A stretch of DNA of 30,017 nucleotides from Porphyromonadaceae bacterium UBA7087 (GTDB taxonomy: Bacteria > Bacteroidota > Bacteroidia > Bacteroidales > Muribaculaceae), in assembly GCA_002493515.1 (NCBI GenBank), contig DKYZ01000125.1:1-30017 (forward strand), in the 5' to 3' direction. Made by a program: the position numbers and the translations under genes. Shown here piece after piece: positions 22,887 through 30,017 of the stretch (position 1 is its first letter; each line of letters begins with the position of its first letter). A model generated the notes under the pieces. The model had not been told where the DNA came from. It was given only the letters and a program-made list of their open reading frames with translations, and did not search any database.

Positions 22887-24392
22887 TTATCGTGTCTTCA
22901 GATATTCAAGGGAGTTTTTCGCGAGCTTGAGTACATTGTCCTGATAGGGGTTGTTGGAGGGGCGGGCACTGATGTCGGGGGTTCCGTCCTCGTTCTTGAG
23001 CGAGAACTCGCAACCGCCGTTGCCGATGCAGAGTATCGTACCCTTGAACTCGGTGTTGCCCTGCTGCGCCTCCCAGACATTGAGCTGCGACACCCAGTCT
23101 ATCTGTGAGTCCCATGTGCCCAGAGGATATATTCCGTATACCTGCGTCAGTGTATTATAGCAGGACTCCTCCTGGTTGCCGAGTCCGGTGAGCGCGGAAG
23201 GAATATTGAAGAATAGACAGTTGTGATCTTCCGTCCATCCCGCGCCCTTGAAGGGAATCATCTTGCAGCGGTCGTTTGAGACAGTCTCAAGCCCACGGTA
23301 TATCGGGTGGGTGGAGAAATCTTTTGTGAAAGCTCCCCCGGGATTCAGCGATACCGCCATGTTCCAGGTATCGGCGTTATAGCCTCCGGCTCCGGTGCCT
23401 ATCGTATGGTCGTTGTCACGCAGCATACTCATGTCAAGTCTGCCGAGCGTCCCCACATATACGGTGGCGTGACTCCACAAGAGCAGCGACCCCCCGTCGG
23501 CATACCACTGGCGGACATACGGAGTGGCGTTATCCACCACATCAGGCATCGCAAAGACGGCGTCCTCTCCCACATTCTCCAGGTCGCGCATCCAGAAAAG
23601 CACACGATACCGGTCGATATCCTCAACCGAGGCTATGTCACCGAAGTATACATACTGTGCCGTAGGATATTCCTCATGGAGCCACAGCCAGGCACAAGCC
23701 TCGTCGTCATCTCCTTTTGATATGAGTTCATCGGGGGTGGGATATACGCTCAGGAAGCCGATTGCGGTCTTACCTATCTTCAGCCCGGTCGACACAGGAA
23801 GTGACCGTCCCTCTGCATTCACGGCAGTCAGGGTGACGTTCCACTCCTCGCCGTAGGTCACATTCTCAATGTTGAATTCCGTGGCGTCTGACGCGAGTGT
23901 CTGCGAGATTATACGCTCGGCGCCGTTGGTGGCCTTGAGCTCCACATTGGTAGCGGTCGGGTTGGCATCCCATACGATTTTCGCATCGTATCCGCCTGCC
24001 TTCTCAATCTGCGTCATGGAGAGCCCCGTCATTTTAGAAGCTCCCGGACGCATATAGTGCTTCACCACTCCGGAGGAGAGATTGCTTCCGTCGGTGAGCT
24101 TGAACACATATGTGTAGTCGATATTGGTGTCGATGGATGGATGCACGAAGCTCGTGCCCTCCACGGTCTCAGCCATGGCGAGAGTCTTTCCGTCGTATAC
24201 GCTCACCTGCATCTTCTTGTCGCCGGAAGGCTGCCACGTCCATACGTAATTGTCACCGTCAAGAGAGCCGGTTATGGCGTCGGCATTGATCGGGGCGATG
24301 ACAGGAGCCTCGATATCATAATCCTTGTTCTGACAGCCGCCCGAAGCCAGGGCCAGTGAGAGTGTCAGGAAAATACTATTGTAAATCTTCAT
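22887..24392 (-). CDS. SusE-position surface glycan-binding lipoprotein, DUF4960-like
   Basis: A 501-residue lipoprotein: the signal peptide ends LALASGGC with the lipid Cys at 20, followed by QNKDYD. Two fibronectin/Ig-like beta domains seem to follow (about 35-110 and 115-210), then a C-terminal domain of about 280 residues (from VYPTPDELISKGDDDEACAWLWL) rich in aromatic residues, with ADGGSLLLWSHATVYVGTLGR and NTEFKGTILCIGNGGCEFS. The layout resembles the DUF4960 proteins found in the SusE position, as in the levan locus of Bacteroides thetaiotaomicron; that comparison is from memory. It would bind sugar chains at the cell surface for the SusCD pair, encoded upstream with a 64-base gap. 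Confidence 0.78.
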   Translation of the reverse strand: MKIYNSIFLTLSLALASGGCQNKDYDIEAPVIAPINADAITGSLDGDNYVWTWQPSGDKKMQVSVYDGKTLAMAETVEGTSFVHPSIDTNIDYTYVFKLTDGSNLSSGVVKHYMRPGASKMTGLSMTQIEKAGGYDAKIVWDANPTATNVELKATNGAERIISQTLASDATEFNIENVTYGEEWNVTLTAVNAEGRSLPVSTGLKIGKTAIGFLSVYPTPDELISKGDDDEACAWLWLHEEYPTAQYVYFGDIASVEDIDRYRVLFWMRDLENVGEDAVFAMPDVVDNATPYVRQWYADGGSLLLWSHATVYVGTLGRLDMSMLRDNDHTIGTGAGGYNADTWNMAVSLNPGGAFTKDFSTHPIYRGLETVSNDRCKMIPFKGAGWTEDHNCLFFNIPSALTGLGNQEESCYNTLTQVYGIYPLGTWDSQIDWVSQLNVWEAQQGNTEFKGTILCIGNGGCEFSLKNEDGTPDISARPSNNPYQDNVLKLAKNSLEYLKTR

Positions 24393-24456
24393 AGATGTGT
24401 CGGTTTTTTAGATTCCTGAGCGCCGGATTACGGCGCCCAGGCTGTTGGATTGATTT

Positions 24457-26193
24457 TTAATTATAGCCCTTGTTCTGCTCATACAGATTGGGGACGTAAT
24501 AGAGCTGGTTGTAGGGAATCGGGTAGAACTCGTTCTTGCCGGGGGTATAGTGCGCGTCCTTGTAATACTGACCGTATTTTGTCCCTTCGTAAGATGCATT
24601 CTGCTCGGAAGCGAAATAGGCGTTGAGCACGGTCGAGGCAATTCCCCAGCGGCGCAGGTCGAAATAGCGGCTGCTCTCCATGGCCATCTCCAGACGGCGC
24701 TCCCAGCGGAGGCATTCGCGGGCTTTCTCCTTGCTGCTGAAATAAGAGGAGGGATAGAGCGCGATCTCGCAGAAATCCTTCGCATAGGCTATATGCTTGT
24801 CGATGGAGTTGGCGGCGCGCTGGCGGATATCGTTGATAATCGTACGTGCTTCCTCAAGGCGTCCAAGCTCTATGAGGGCCTCGGCACGCATCAGCATCAC
24901 GTCTGTGAAACGGAACACGTAGTCGTTCATCGCGAAAGCCTGCCATGAGCCTTCGAAGGTCTCGCCCGCGCTACGCTGCGGCACATCCTTGAGTGAAGTG
25001 TAGTAGCCGTATGTGTTGGGTGTGCGCGAATTGTCGGTGGTCATCATGTATTCATCCTCATACTTGTAAGGAAAGGAGGGCATGCCGACAGTATGGAAAA
25101 GCCGGGGATCCCATTTCTGGGCGGAAGGCTTTCCGTTGACGGGATAATCGTTGCTGTCGTTCCAGTCGTCGAACATCGGCAGACCGTTTCTGGTCTTGTA
25201 TGCGTTCACAAGATTCTGGGAAGGCTTGTGGAAATCCCATCCGCATGACCACATTCCCCAGCAGCCGTTGAGCGTGTTCGACCAGTTGGCGCGGCCGTAG
25301 CGGGTATTGTCTTCCGTGTAGTCTGAGGTCTGCACGGCGAAGACCGACTCCTTGCTGTTTTTATACTCCGGCAGGAATATGTCGCCGAAATCCTCCAGGT
25401 AGCCGTATCTGGATTTGGCCACGACATCGGTATATTCCACCACCTTCTCCATATATTCAGGCTTGATGAAGCCTACGCCGTCGGTGGCCTCATAGCCGTC
25501 GCCCCATGCCAGTGTCAGATAGCATTTGGCAAGGTAGGCTGCCGCGGCAATCTTGTTTGCGCGGCCTCCGCCATCCTCCACTGTCTCGGGAAGAGCCTCA
25601 TAAGCCATCTCGAACTCCTTTATCACTTTCCCGAAGAGCTCCTCATACGTGAACTGTACGTTGGAGGTCTGCTCCTGGGCATTGTTTACGAAGACCTCTT
25701 CGTCGATCCAGGGTATCTGGCGGAACATCGTCACCAGTTTGAAGTAGCTGTGTCCGCGGAGGAAATGCACCTCCCCCGTTCTCTGGGCCGCTGTCTTCTC
25801 TCCGAGCTTCTCGACGCCATGCTCCTCAAGTGCCACCAGGGCACGGTTGCATCGGGAAATGTTGCAGTAGAGACGATACCATAGCTCGTCGAGCTCTCCG
25901 GGAGTGGCGGTCAGGGTCGACCATATCTCCATGGGATGGTAGCCGGTATCGGTCGTGCCGCCGCCCCCTTTGAGACAGTCGTCGGAGCCGAGGTCGCCGT
26001 AGGGCCAGAGATTGAATGGGTATGAATACCAGCAGTCTCCGAGGGATGCGTATGCCGCATTCACCATCTTGTCAGGCTGCGAATAAGCCAGGTCGCCGTC
26101 AACGACACCCGTGGGAGGGACGTCGATGAAATCGTTGCAGGCAGTCATTGCGAGAGCCGCAAGGGGAAGTATGATTGATTTGAAAGATTTCAT
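24457..26193 (-). CDS. susD: SusD/RagB-family surface lipoprotein
   Basis: A 578-residue SusD homologue of normal length. The signal peptide ends LAMTAC with the lipid Cys at 19, then NDFIDVPPTG, the usual start of SusD proteins. The N-terminal tetratricopeptide-like part includes ELDELWYRLYCNISRCNRAL, and the C-terminal part has FRFTDVMLMRAEALIELGRLEEARTIINDIRQRA and CLRWERRLEMAMESSRYFDLRRWG, both diagnostic. It forms the lid on the SusC channel and helps bind the glycan. Aromatic clusters (WYSYPFNLWPYGD; NGCWGMWSCGWDFHKPS) probably line the sugar site. It starts 25 bases after the susC stop. Confidence 0.95.
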   Translation of the reverse strand: MKSFKSIILPLAALAMTACNDFIDVPPTGVVDGDLAYSQPDKMVNAAYASLGDCWYSYPFNLWPYGDLGSDDCLKGGGGTTDTGYHPMEIWSTLTATPGELDELWYRLYCNISRCNRALVALEEHGVEKLGEKTAAQRTGEVHFLRGHSYFKLVTMFRQIPWIDEEVFVNNAQEQTSNVQFTYEELFGKVIKEFEMAYEALPETVEDGGGRANKIAAAAYLAKCYLTLAWGDGYEATDGVGFIKPEYMEKVVEYTDVVAKSRYGYLEDFGDIFLPEYKNSKESVFAVQTSDYTEDNTRYGRANWSNTLNGCWGMWSCGWDFHKPSQNLVNAYKTRNGLPMFDDWNDSNDYPVNGKPSAQKWDPRLFHTVGMPSFPYKYEDEYMMTTDNSRTPNTYGYYTSLKDVPQRSAGETFEGSWQAFAMNDYVFRFTDVMLMRAEALIELGRLEEARTIINDIRQRAANSIDKHIAYAKDFCEIALYPSSYFSSKEKARECLRWERRLEMAMESSRYFDLRRWGIASTVLNAYFASEQNASYEGTKYGQYYKDAHYTPGKNEFYPIPYNQLYYVPNLYEQNKGYN

Positions 26194-26218
26194 TTTATTA
26201 TCTGTTTATTGGTTGGTA

Positions 26219-29200
26219 TTAGAAATCGAGCTGAAGACCAAACGATACTGAGGTCGGGATAGGATAAGCCCAGTTGGCGTTCTCGGGGTCGGTGCATGTA
26301 AGGCTCTTGCTCTTGATGGTGAGCAGATTCTGTCCCGAGACATATACCCTCGCCTTTGTCATGCGCAGTTTCGAGAGCAGCTTGTCAGGCAGGCTGTAAC
26401 CGAGCTGTAGAGTGCGGAGCTTGGCGTATGAGCCGTTCTCCACGAAATAGGATGAGGTGCGTCCCTCGTCGCCTGTATTGTTTGTGGTCAGCATCGGTAT
26501 CGTCGAGCTCTGGTTTACGTTAGGCAGCCATGCGTCGAGCACACGGACGCCCTTGTTGCTTCCGGCGTCGGTGACGCTCCAGAAGTCGTTCTGGAATTTC
26601 TGGTTGTTGTAGACATCCTGTCCGAGGACACCCTGCCAGAACATCTGGAGGTCGAAGTTCTTATAGCTCAGCTCCACATTGAGTCCGAATGATAGGTCAG
26701 GCACGGGGCTGAGAATCCAGGTCTGGTCGTCGGAAGTGATTTTGCCGTCGCCGTTGAGGTCGGCATATCTCATGCCTCCGACGCGGGCATTGTCCTGCCC
26801 CGAGGCGTAGACCTCCTCCTGGTTCTGGAACAGGCCGTCGAACACGTAGCCTACAATCGAGCCGTAGGGACGGCGTGCCTGCACGAGATTCTCCTTGGTG
26901 GTGTGGGGATATGAGCCTGTGGTGGTTGTCGGAAGATAAGTCACGCGGTTGCGGAAGAAGTCGAGGTTGAGGTTGGCACGGTAGCCGAATCCGCAAGCGA
27001 GCTCGTCGCGCCATCCTATCTGGAACTCCATACCCCAGTTGCGCAGCGAGGGTCCGTTGAGCCAGGAAGCGCCGCCCTCACCCATCGAGCCGAGGTAGGC
27101 CGGGGAGATAAGCATATCCTTCACATCCTTTATATAGGCGTCCACCGTACCGTAAAGGCGGCTCCCGAGCATGCTGAAGTCGATGCCGGCATTATACTGT
27201 ATGGTTGACTCCCACTTCAGATTGGGGTTGGCCGTCTGGCTTGCATAATAACCGGAGGGGAAGATTCCGCTCTGCTGGAGAAGGAGGTCGTAGGCGGTGG
27301 AGGTCACACGGTCGCTGCCGTAGTCGGCGATATAGAGTGCGTAGCGTGCGGTGTTGGATATGGCCTGGTTGCCGGTCTTTCCCCAGGAGAGGCGTATCTT
27401 CAGGTCGTCGAGCCAGGATTTGTTGATATGCTCCGAAATGCGGTAGCCCAGGGTTGCGGCGGGGAATGTACCATAGCGGTTGTTGCTTCCGAAGCGGGAG
27501 GAGCCGTCGCGGCGTATGGTGAAGGAGGCAAGCAGGAGGTCTCTCCAGTTATAGTCGATTTTTCCGAAGAACGAAATCAGCGAGTACGCGGATTTGTTGC
27601 CCGTGGAGCGTTCGATGCCCGAGGAGGCGTCGGGATACATATAGTCGGTGTCCTCGATGTCATAGTCCTCGTTGTAGCCGGAGAAGTCGATGCGGCTCTG
27701 ACGGAACATCTCCATACCAGCGAGCACCGTGAAATTATGGTCTTCGGCCAGAGTCAGGTTATAGTTGGCCGTGTTGGTCCAGGTCCACTTGGAATCATTG
27801 GCCTGCGAAAGGGTTGTGGAGTTGGTGTCGTTGTTTACGATGTCGCTGTGGAAAGTGTAATTGTAGGAGTGGATGAAGGCTGCGTCGTAATCAAGACCGA
27901 AATTCGAGCGAAGCACGAGCCCTTTGACCGGCTTTATGTCGACATATGCGTTTCCGAAGAGTCTCCATACGTTCAGAGCATTGTCTTTGTTGAAGGCGAG
28001 CTCGCGCAAAGGGTTCTGGCGGTCAGCCATACTTCCCACAGGGCCGCCGTAAGTGGTGCCGTCGATTTCAAATACAGGAACAGTGGAGGGCATCTTCAGA
28101 GCGTTCTCGAGCGGCTGGCAGTCTACCTGCTTGGTATAGGTGAGCGTGAAGTTCTCTCCCACTGTCACAATGGGGCAGACATTGAACGATGTGTTCATGC
28201 GCGCCGAGATGTTCTCGAAGTTAGTGTATTTCAGAATACCGTCGTTGCGGCGGTAGCCGAGGGAGAAGAATGCACTTCCCTTGTCGGAGGCTGTGGAGAG
28301 GGCTACGTCGTAGTTCTGGGAGAAACCAGTGCGGGAAATCTCGTCGAGCCAGTCGGTGTCTGACATGAGCATCGTCTTCTTGAGATTGATGTAGCCGTCG
28401 TAGAATCCGTTCACCCTATAGTCCCGGTACTGGTCGTTTGCAATGTCGTAGACGCGGATGGGATAACCCTCCGGGGCGTTGAGGTTGAGTCCGTAGCTTG
28501 ACGCGTAGGCCACGGGGTCGATTCCGTCGTTGAGGGCCGCCTGCGCCATGGCTGTGGCATAACCGGGCGTGTTCAGAAGCTTCATTTTCGACTGGGAGGA
28601 GTAGAACTGGGCCGTAAGATTTGCCGAGAAGCTTACATTCACCTTTTTGTCCTGGTTGTTTTTCCCTTTCTTGGTGGTGATGATAATTACGCCGTTGGCT
28701 GCGCGTGATCCGTAGATGGATGCGGATGCGGCGTCCTTGAGCACCTGCATGCTCTCGATATCATTCATGTTAAGTGAATTCAGGGTCGCAGTTGTGGGTA
28801 CTCCGTCGATTATGAAGAGAGGGTCCTGCGAGGCGTTGAAAGAACCGATACCCCTGATTCTGACAGAACCGGTGCCGCTCGGAGAACCGTTGGCAGTGAT
28901 TGTCATTCCCGGCACCTTCCCCTGAAGGGCACGCATCGGGTCGGTGTCGGCCGATGTCTCGAGTGATTTTGTGGATACCACCGATACTGCTCCCGTGAGG
29001 TCTGCCTTGCGTACTGTCTGGTAACCCACTACCACGAGCTCGTCGAGCACCTCGGAGTTCTCGGAGAGATAGACGGTCATTCCGTCTGCGGCCTTCACCT
29101 GCTGGGTGTCGTAGCCTACATAGGAGAACTGAAGCATAGCTCCGTCGGGCACCGTTATTACAAAATTGCCCTCGATGTCGGTGGCGGCTCCAGCTTTGGT

Positions 29201-29341
29201 GGCCGGACAGAGCACTGTGGCTCCAATCAGCGGCTCGTCGTCCGTCTTTGAAATCACCGTCCCGTGGACTGTGACCTCCTGTGCATGCGCCATGATTGCC
29301 GTGACTAACAGCAGGATTGCGCTCAGAATTGATCTTTTCAT
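26219..29341 (-). CDS. susC: SusC/RagA-family TonB-linked outer membrane transporter
   Basis: A 1040-residue SusC. Signal peptide 1-20 (cleavage after AHA). Residues 22-92 are the carboxypeptidase-regulatory-like beta domain (VHGTVISKTDDEPLIGATV). The TonB box region is LDELVVVGYQTV (about 99-110), followed by the plug (about 112-225) with VRIRGIGSFNASQDPLFIIDGVP and AASASIYGSRAANGVIIITTKKG. The remaining residues form the beta-barrel and end in FGLQLDF, a C-terminal Phe as expected for barrel assembly. It imports oligosaccharides with SusD. A promoter lies at 29373-29404 with a palindrome inside. No extra N-terminal signalling domain is present, so it is not an anti-sigma-linked transducer. 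Confidence 0.96.
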   Translation of the reverse strand: MKRSILSAILLLVTAIMAHAQEVTVHGTVISKTDDEPLIGATVLCPATKAGAATDIEGNFVITVPDGAMLQFSYVGYDTQQVKAADGMTVYLSENSEVLDELVVVGYQTVRKADLTGAVSVVSTKSLETSADTDPMRALQGKVPGMTITANGSPSGTGSVRIRGIGSFNASQDPLFIIDGVPTTATLNSLNMNDIESMQVLKDAASASIYGSRAANGVIIITTKKGKNNQDKKVNVSFSANLTAQFYSSQSKMKLLNTPGYATAMAQAALNDGIDPVAYASSYGLNLNAPEGYPIRVYDIANDQYRDYRVNGFYDGYINLKKTMLMSDTDWLDEISRTGFSQNYDVALSTASDKGSAFFSLGYRRNDGILKYTNFENISARMNTSFNVCPIVTVGENFTLTYTKQVDCQPLENALKMPSTVPVFEIDGTTYGGPVGSMADRQNPLRELAFNKDNALNVWRLFGNAYVDIKPVKGLVLRSNFGLDYDAAFIHSYNYTFHSDIVNNDTNSTTLSQANDSKWTWTNTANYNLTLAEDHNFTVLAGMEMFRQSRIDFSGYNEDYDIEDTDYMYPDASSGIERSTGNKSAYSLISFFGKIDYNWRDLLLASFTIRRDGSSRFGSNNRYGTFPAATLGYRISEHINKSWLDDLKIRLSWGKTGNQAISNTARYALYIADYGSDRVTSTAYDLLLQQSGIFPSGYYASQTANPNLKWESTIQYNAGIDFSMLGSRLYGTVDAYIKDVKDMLISPAYLGSMGEGGASWLNGPSLRNWGMEFQIGWRDELACGFGYRANLNLDFFRNRVTYLPTTTTGSYPHTTKENLVQARRPYGSIVGYVFDGLFQNQEEVYASGQDNARVGGMRYADLNGDGKITSDDQTWILSPVPDLSFGLNVELSYKNFDLQMFWQGVLGQDVYNNQKFQNDFWSVTDAGSNKGVRVLDAWLPNVNQSSTIPMLTTNNTGDEGRTSSYFVENGSYAKLRTLQLGYSLPDKLLSKLRMTKARVYVSGQNLLTIKSKSLTCTDPENANWAYPIPTSVSFGLQLDF

Positions 29342-29372
29342 GCTATTGTTGGTTTTGATTGAAATTCTGCCG

Positions 29373-29404
29373 CAAAATTAGTAGGACACGCGTGTCCGGG
29401 CATA
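29373..29404 (-). promoter_or_regulatory. Promoter of the SusCD operon
   Basis: Minus strand: TATG (29401-29404, 3 of 4 to TTTG), 20 bases, TAATTTTG (29373-29380). The -7 element is exact. The start point would be near 29367, leaving a leader of about 26 bases to the ATG at 29341. Confidence 0.65.
29384..29397. promoter_or_regulatory. Palindromic operator candidate in the susC promoter
   Basis: GGACACGCGTGTCC, a perfect 14-bp palindrome lying entirely between the -33 and -7 elements. That position suits a repressor or other dimeric regulator. GC-rich symmetry stands out against its AT-rich surroundings. Confidence 0.5.
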
Positions 29405-29438
29405 TAACGTATGTTGCCTTGGGTATAAGATTTTTTAA

Positions 29439-29493
29439 CATTCCTTTATAGTTAAAAGGAATGCGGAATTTTTGAAAATGCCTATCCGGCATT
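29439..29493 (-). terminator. Two hairpins after the hybrid regulator gene
   Basis: First in the direction of transcription, AATGCC/GGCATT (29477-29493, loop 5) followed by TTC; then a 9-bp stem CATTCCTTT/AAAGGAATG (29439-29447 and 29455-29463). The first lies 20 bases after the stop at 29513. Neither has a strong T-tail, so termination may be partial. Confidence 0.4.
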
Positions 29494-29512
29494 AAATCGG
29501 TAGATTACGGGC

Positions 29513-30017
29513 TCAGCGGGGCCGTGCGGACGTCGGGGGTTCGCCGAAGGCTTTCTTGTAGCATTTTGAAAAATAGGCAAGCGACGTGAAGCCCACCTCA
29601 AAGGCTATCTCGCTTACCGATTTGTCTGATCCCCGCAGCATCGTCCGTGCCTTCTGGAGCCGTAGTGTGCGTATGATTTCCACAGGAGTGTAGTTTGTGA
29701 TCGCCTTTATCTTTCGGGCAAGCTGCGACTGGCTCAGCCCTATCTCAGAAGCGATGTTGTCGATGCTGAGATCGGCGTTGGATATGTTTTTCTCGACAAT
29801 ACCAACAAAGCGGTCGTAGAAATCATTGTCTATCTGTCCGGGGAGTGTGCGTGGAGGCCGGCGGGTCTCGTCTTTATCAGAAGGCATGGGCTTTCCGGGA
29901 GCAGACCTCGCGTACAGTTCTTTTATAAGCTTGCGGTTAAGCAGGAGACTGCGGCATTGCGCTGCCAGCACCTCGCTGCTGAACGGCTTTGACAGGTATC
30001 CGTCGGCACCGCTGTCG
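29513..30017 (-). CDS. Hybrid two-component regulator, C-terminal part (cut by window edge)
   Basis: The visible 167 residues begin DSGADGYLSKPFSSEVLAAQ, the end of a receiver domain including the conserved Lys of the SKPF motif. A basic linker follows (KELYARSAPGKPMPSDKDETRRPP), then an AraC-type DNA-binding domain with both helix-turn-helix units: NADLSIDNIASEIGLSQSQLARKIKAITNYTPVEIIRTLRLQKARTMLRGSDKSVSEIAFEVGFTSLAYFSKCYKKAFGEPP. This arrangement is the output end of the hybrid two-component systems (HTCS) that control glycan loci in Bacteroidota; the sensor and kinase parts lie past the right edge. A GTG at 29971 is not a start but lies within the receiver. It stands upstream of susC in the same orientation, with 171 bases between. 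Confidence 0.93.
   Translation of the reverse strand, partial: DSGADGYLSKPFSSEVLAAQCRSLLLNRKLIKELYARSAPGKPMPSDKDETRRPPRTLPGQIDNDFYDRFVGIVEKNISNADLSIDNIASEIGLSQSQLARKIKAITNYTPVEIIRTLRLQKARTMLRGSDKSVSEIAFEVGFTSLAYFSKCYKKAFGEPPTSARPR

Noticed and set aside
24408..24785. Alternative frame near the susD 3' end as a sign of a frameshift
   Set aside because: The susD frame is open to a normal C terminus with family motifs throughout, so the overlapping frame is a shadow.
1..30017. CRISPR array, tRNA, rRNA or attachment site
   Set aside because: No regularly spaced repeats, no cloverleaf-like T-arm with CCA context, and no long duplicated attachment core were seen. Only short inverted repeats and the 8-bp target duplication are present.

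Overview
The window reads as a GC-rich member of the Bacteroidales (phylum Bacteroidota). Evidence: SusC/SusD pairs, a hybrid two-component regulator with an AraC-type output, lipoproteins with a Cys-Ser/Asn-Asp/Glu start, and promoters of the Bacteroidota type (TTTG, about 20 bases, TAnnTTTG). A gut or oral relative such as Muribaculaceae is plausible, but the family cannot be fixed from this sequence alone. Almost everything is transcribed leftward (minus strand); the exception is one LuxR-type regulator near 22 kb.

Region 1 (1-2992): a DUF362-type ferredoxin-like protein and, just upstream of it, an AAA-ATPase/PD-(D/E)XK nuclease-like protein. They are probably cotranscribed from a promoter at 2961-2992 and end at a strong hairpin at 139-190. 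A further leftward promoter at 42-72 serves a gene outside the window.

Region 2 (2981-17607): a 15-gene operon for fermenting lysine to butyrate, running right to left: atoD, kal, kce, kdd, kamA, kamB, kamC, kamD, kamE, atoA, crt, hbd, bcd, etfB, etfA. Lysine is converted by KamA to 3,6-diaminohexanoate and by KamDE to 3,5-diaminohexanoate, which Kdd oxidises. Kce combines the product with acetyl-CoA to give 3-aminobutyryl-CoA and acetoacetate, and Kal deaminates the CoA ester to crotonyl-CoA. Bcd with EtfAB makes butyryl-CoA, and AtoDA moves the CoA from butyryl-CoA to acetoacetate. Hbd and Crt can bring acetoacetyl-CoA back to crotonyl-CoA. KamB and the MutS-like KamC are the proposed reactivase of the B12 enzyme KamDE. 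One good promoter (17576-17607) precedes the operon and two tandem hairpins (2981-3058) follow it. No thiolase, phosphotransbutyrylase, butyrate kinase or lysine permease is present.

Region 3 (17808-22757): an AT-richer accessory segment. A 527-residue lipoprotein and a 115-residue lipoprotein form a leftward pair, and a PAS/LuxR-type regulator is divergent to them. A complete IS66-family element (19979-21847, 14-bp perfect inverted repeats, 8-bp target duplication) has split the divergent control region. The large lipoprotein has a Ser/Thr-alternating stretch resembling the membrane-inserting hairpin of aerolysin/ETX-MTX2 pore formers. This pair with its regulator is the best candidate here for something undescribed.

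Region 4 (22789-30017): part of a polysaccharide utilisation locus with a hybrid two-component regulator (partial, cut by the right edge), susC, susD, and a SusE-position surface lipoprotein resembling the DUF4960 family. No carbohydrate-active enzyme is visible; any would lie beyond the right edge or elsewhere. A perfect 14-bp palindrome sits inside the susC promoter.

I saw no rRNA, tRNA or CRISPR array.
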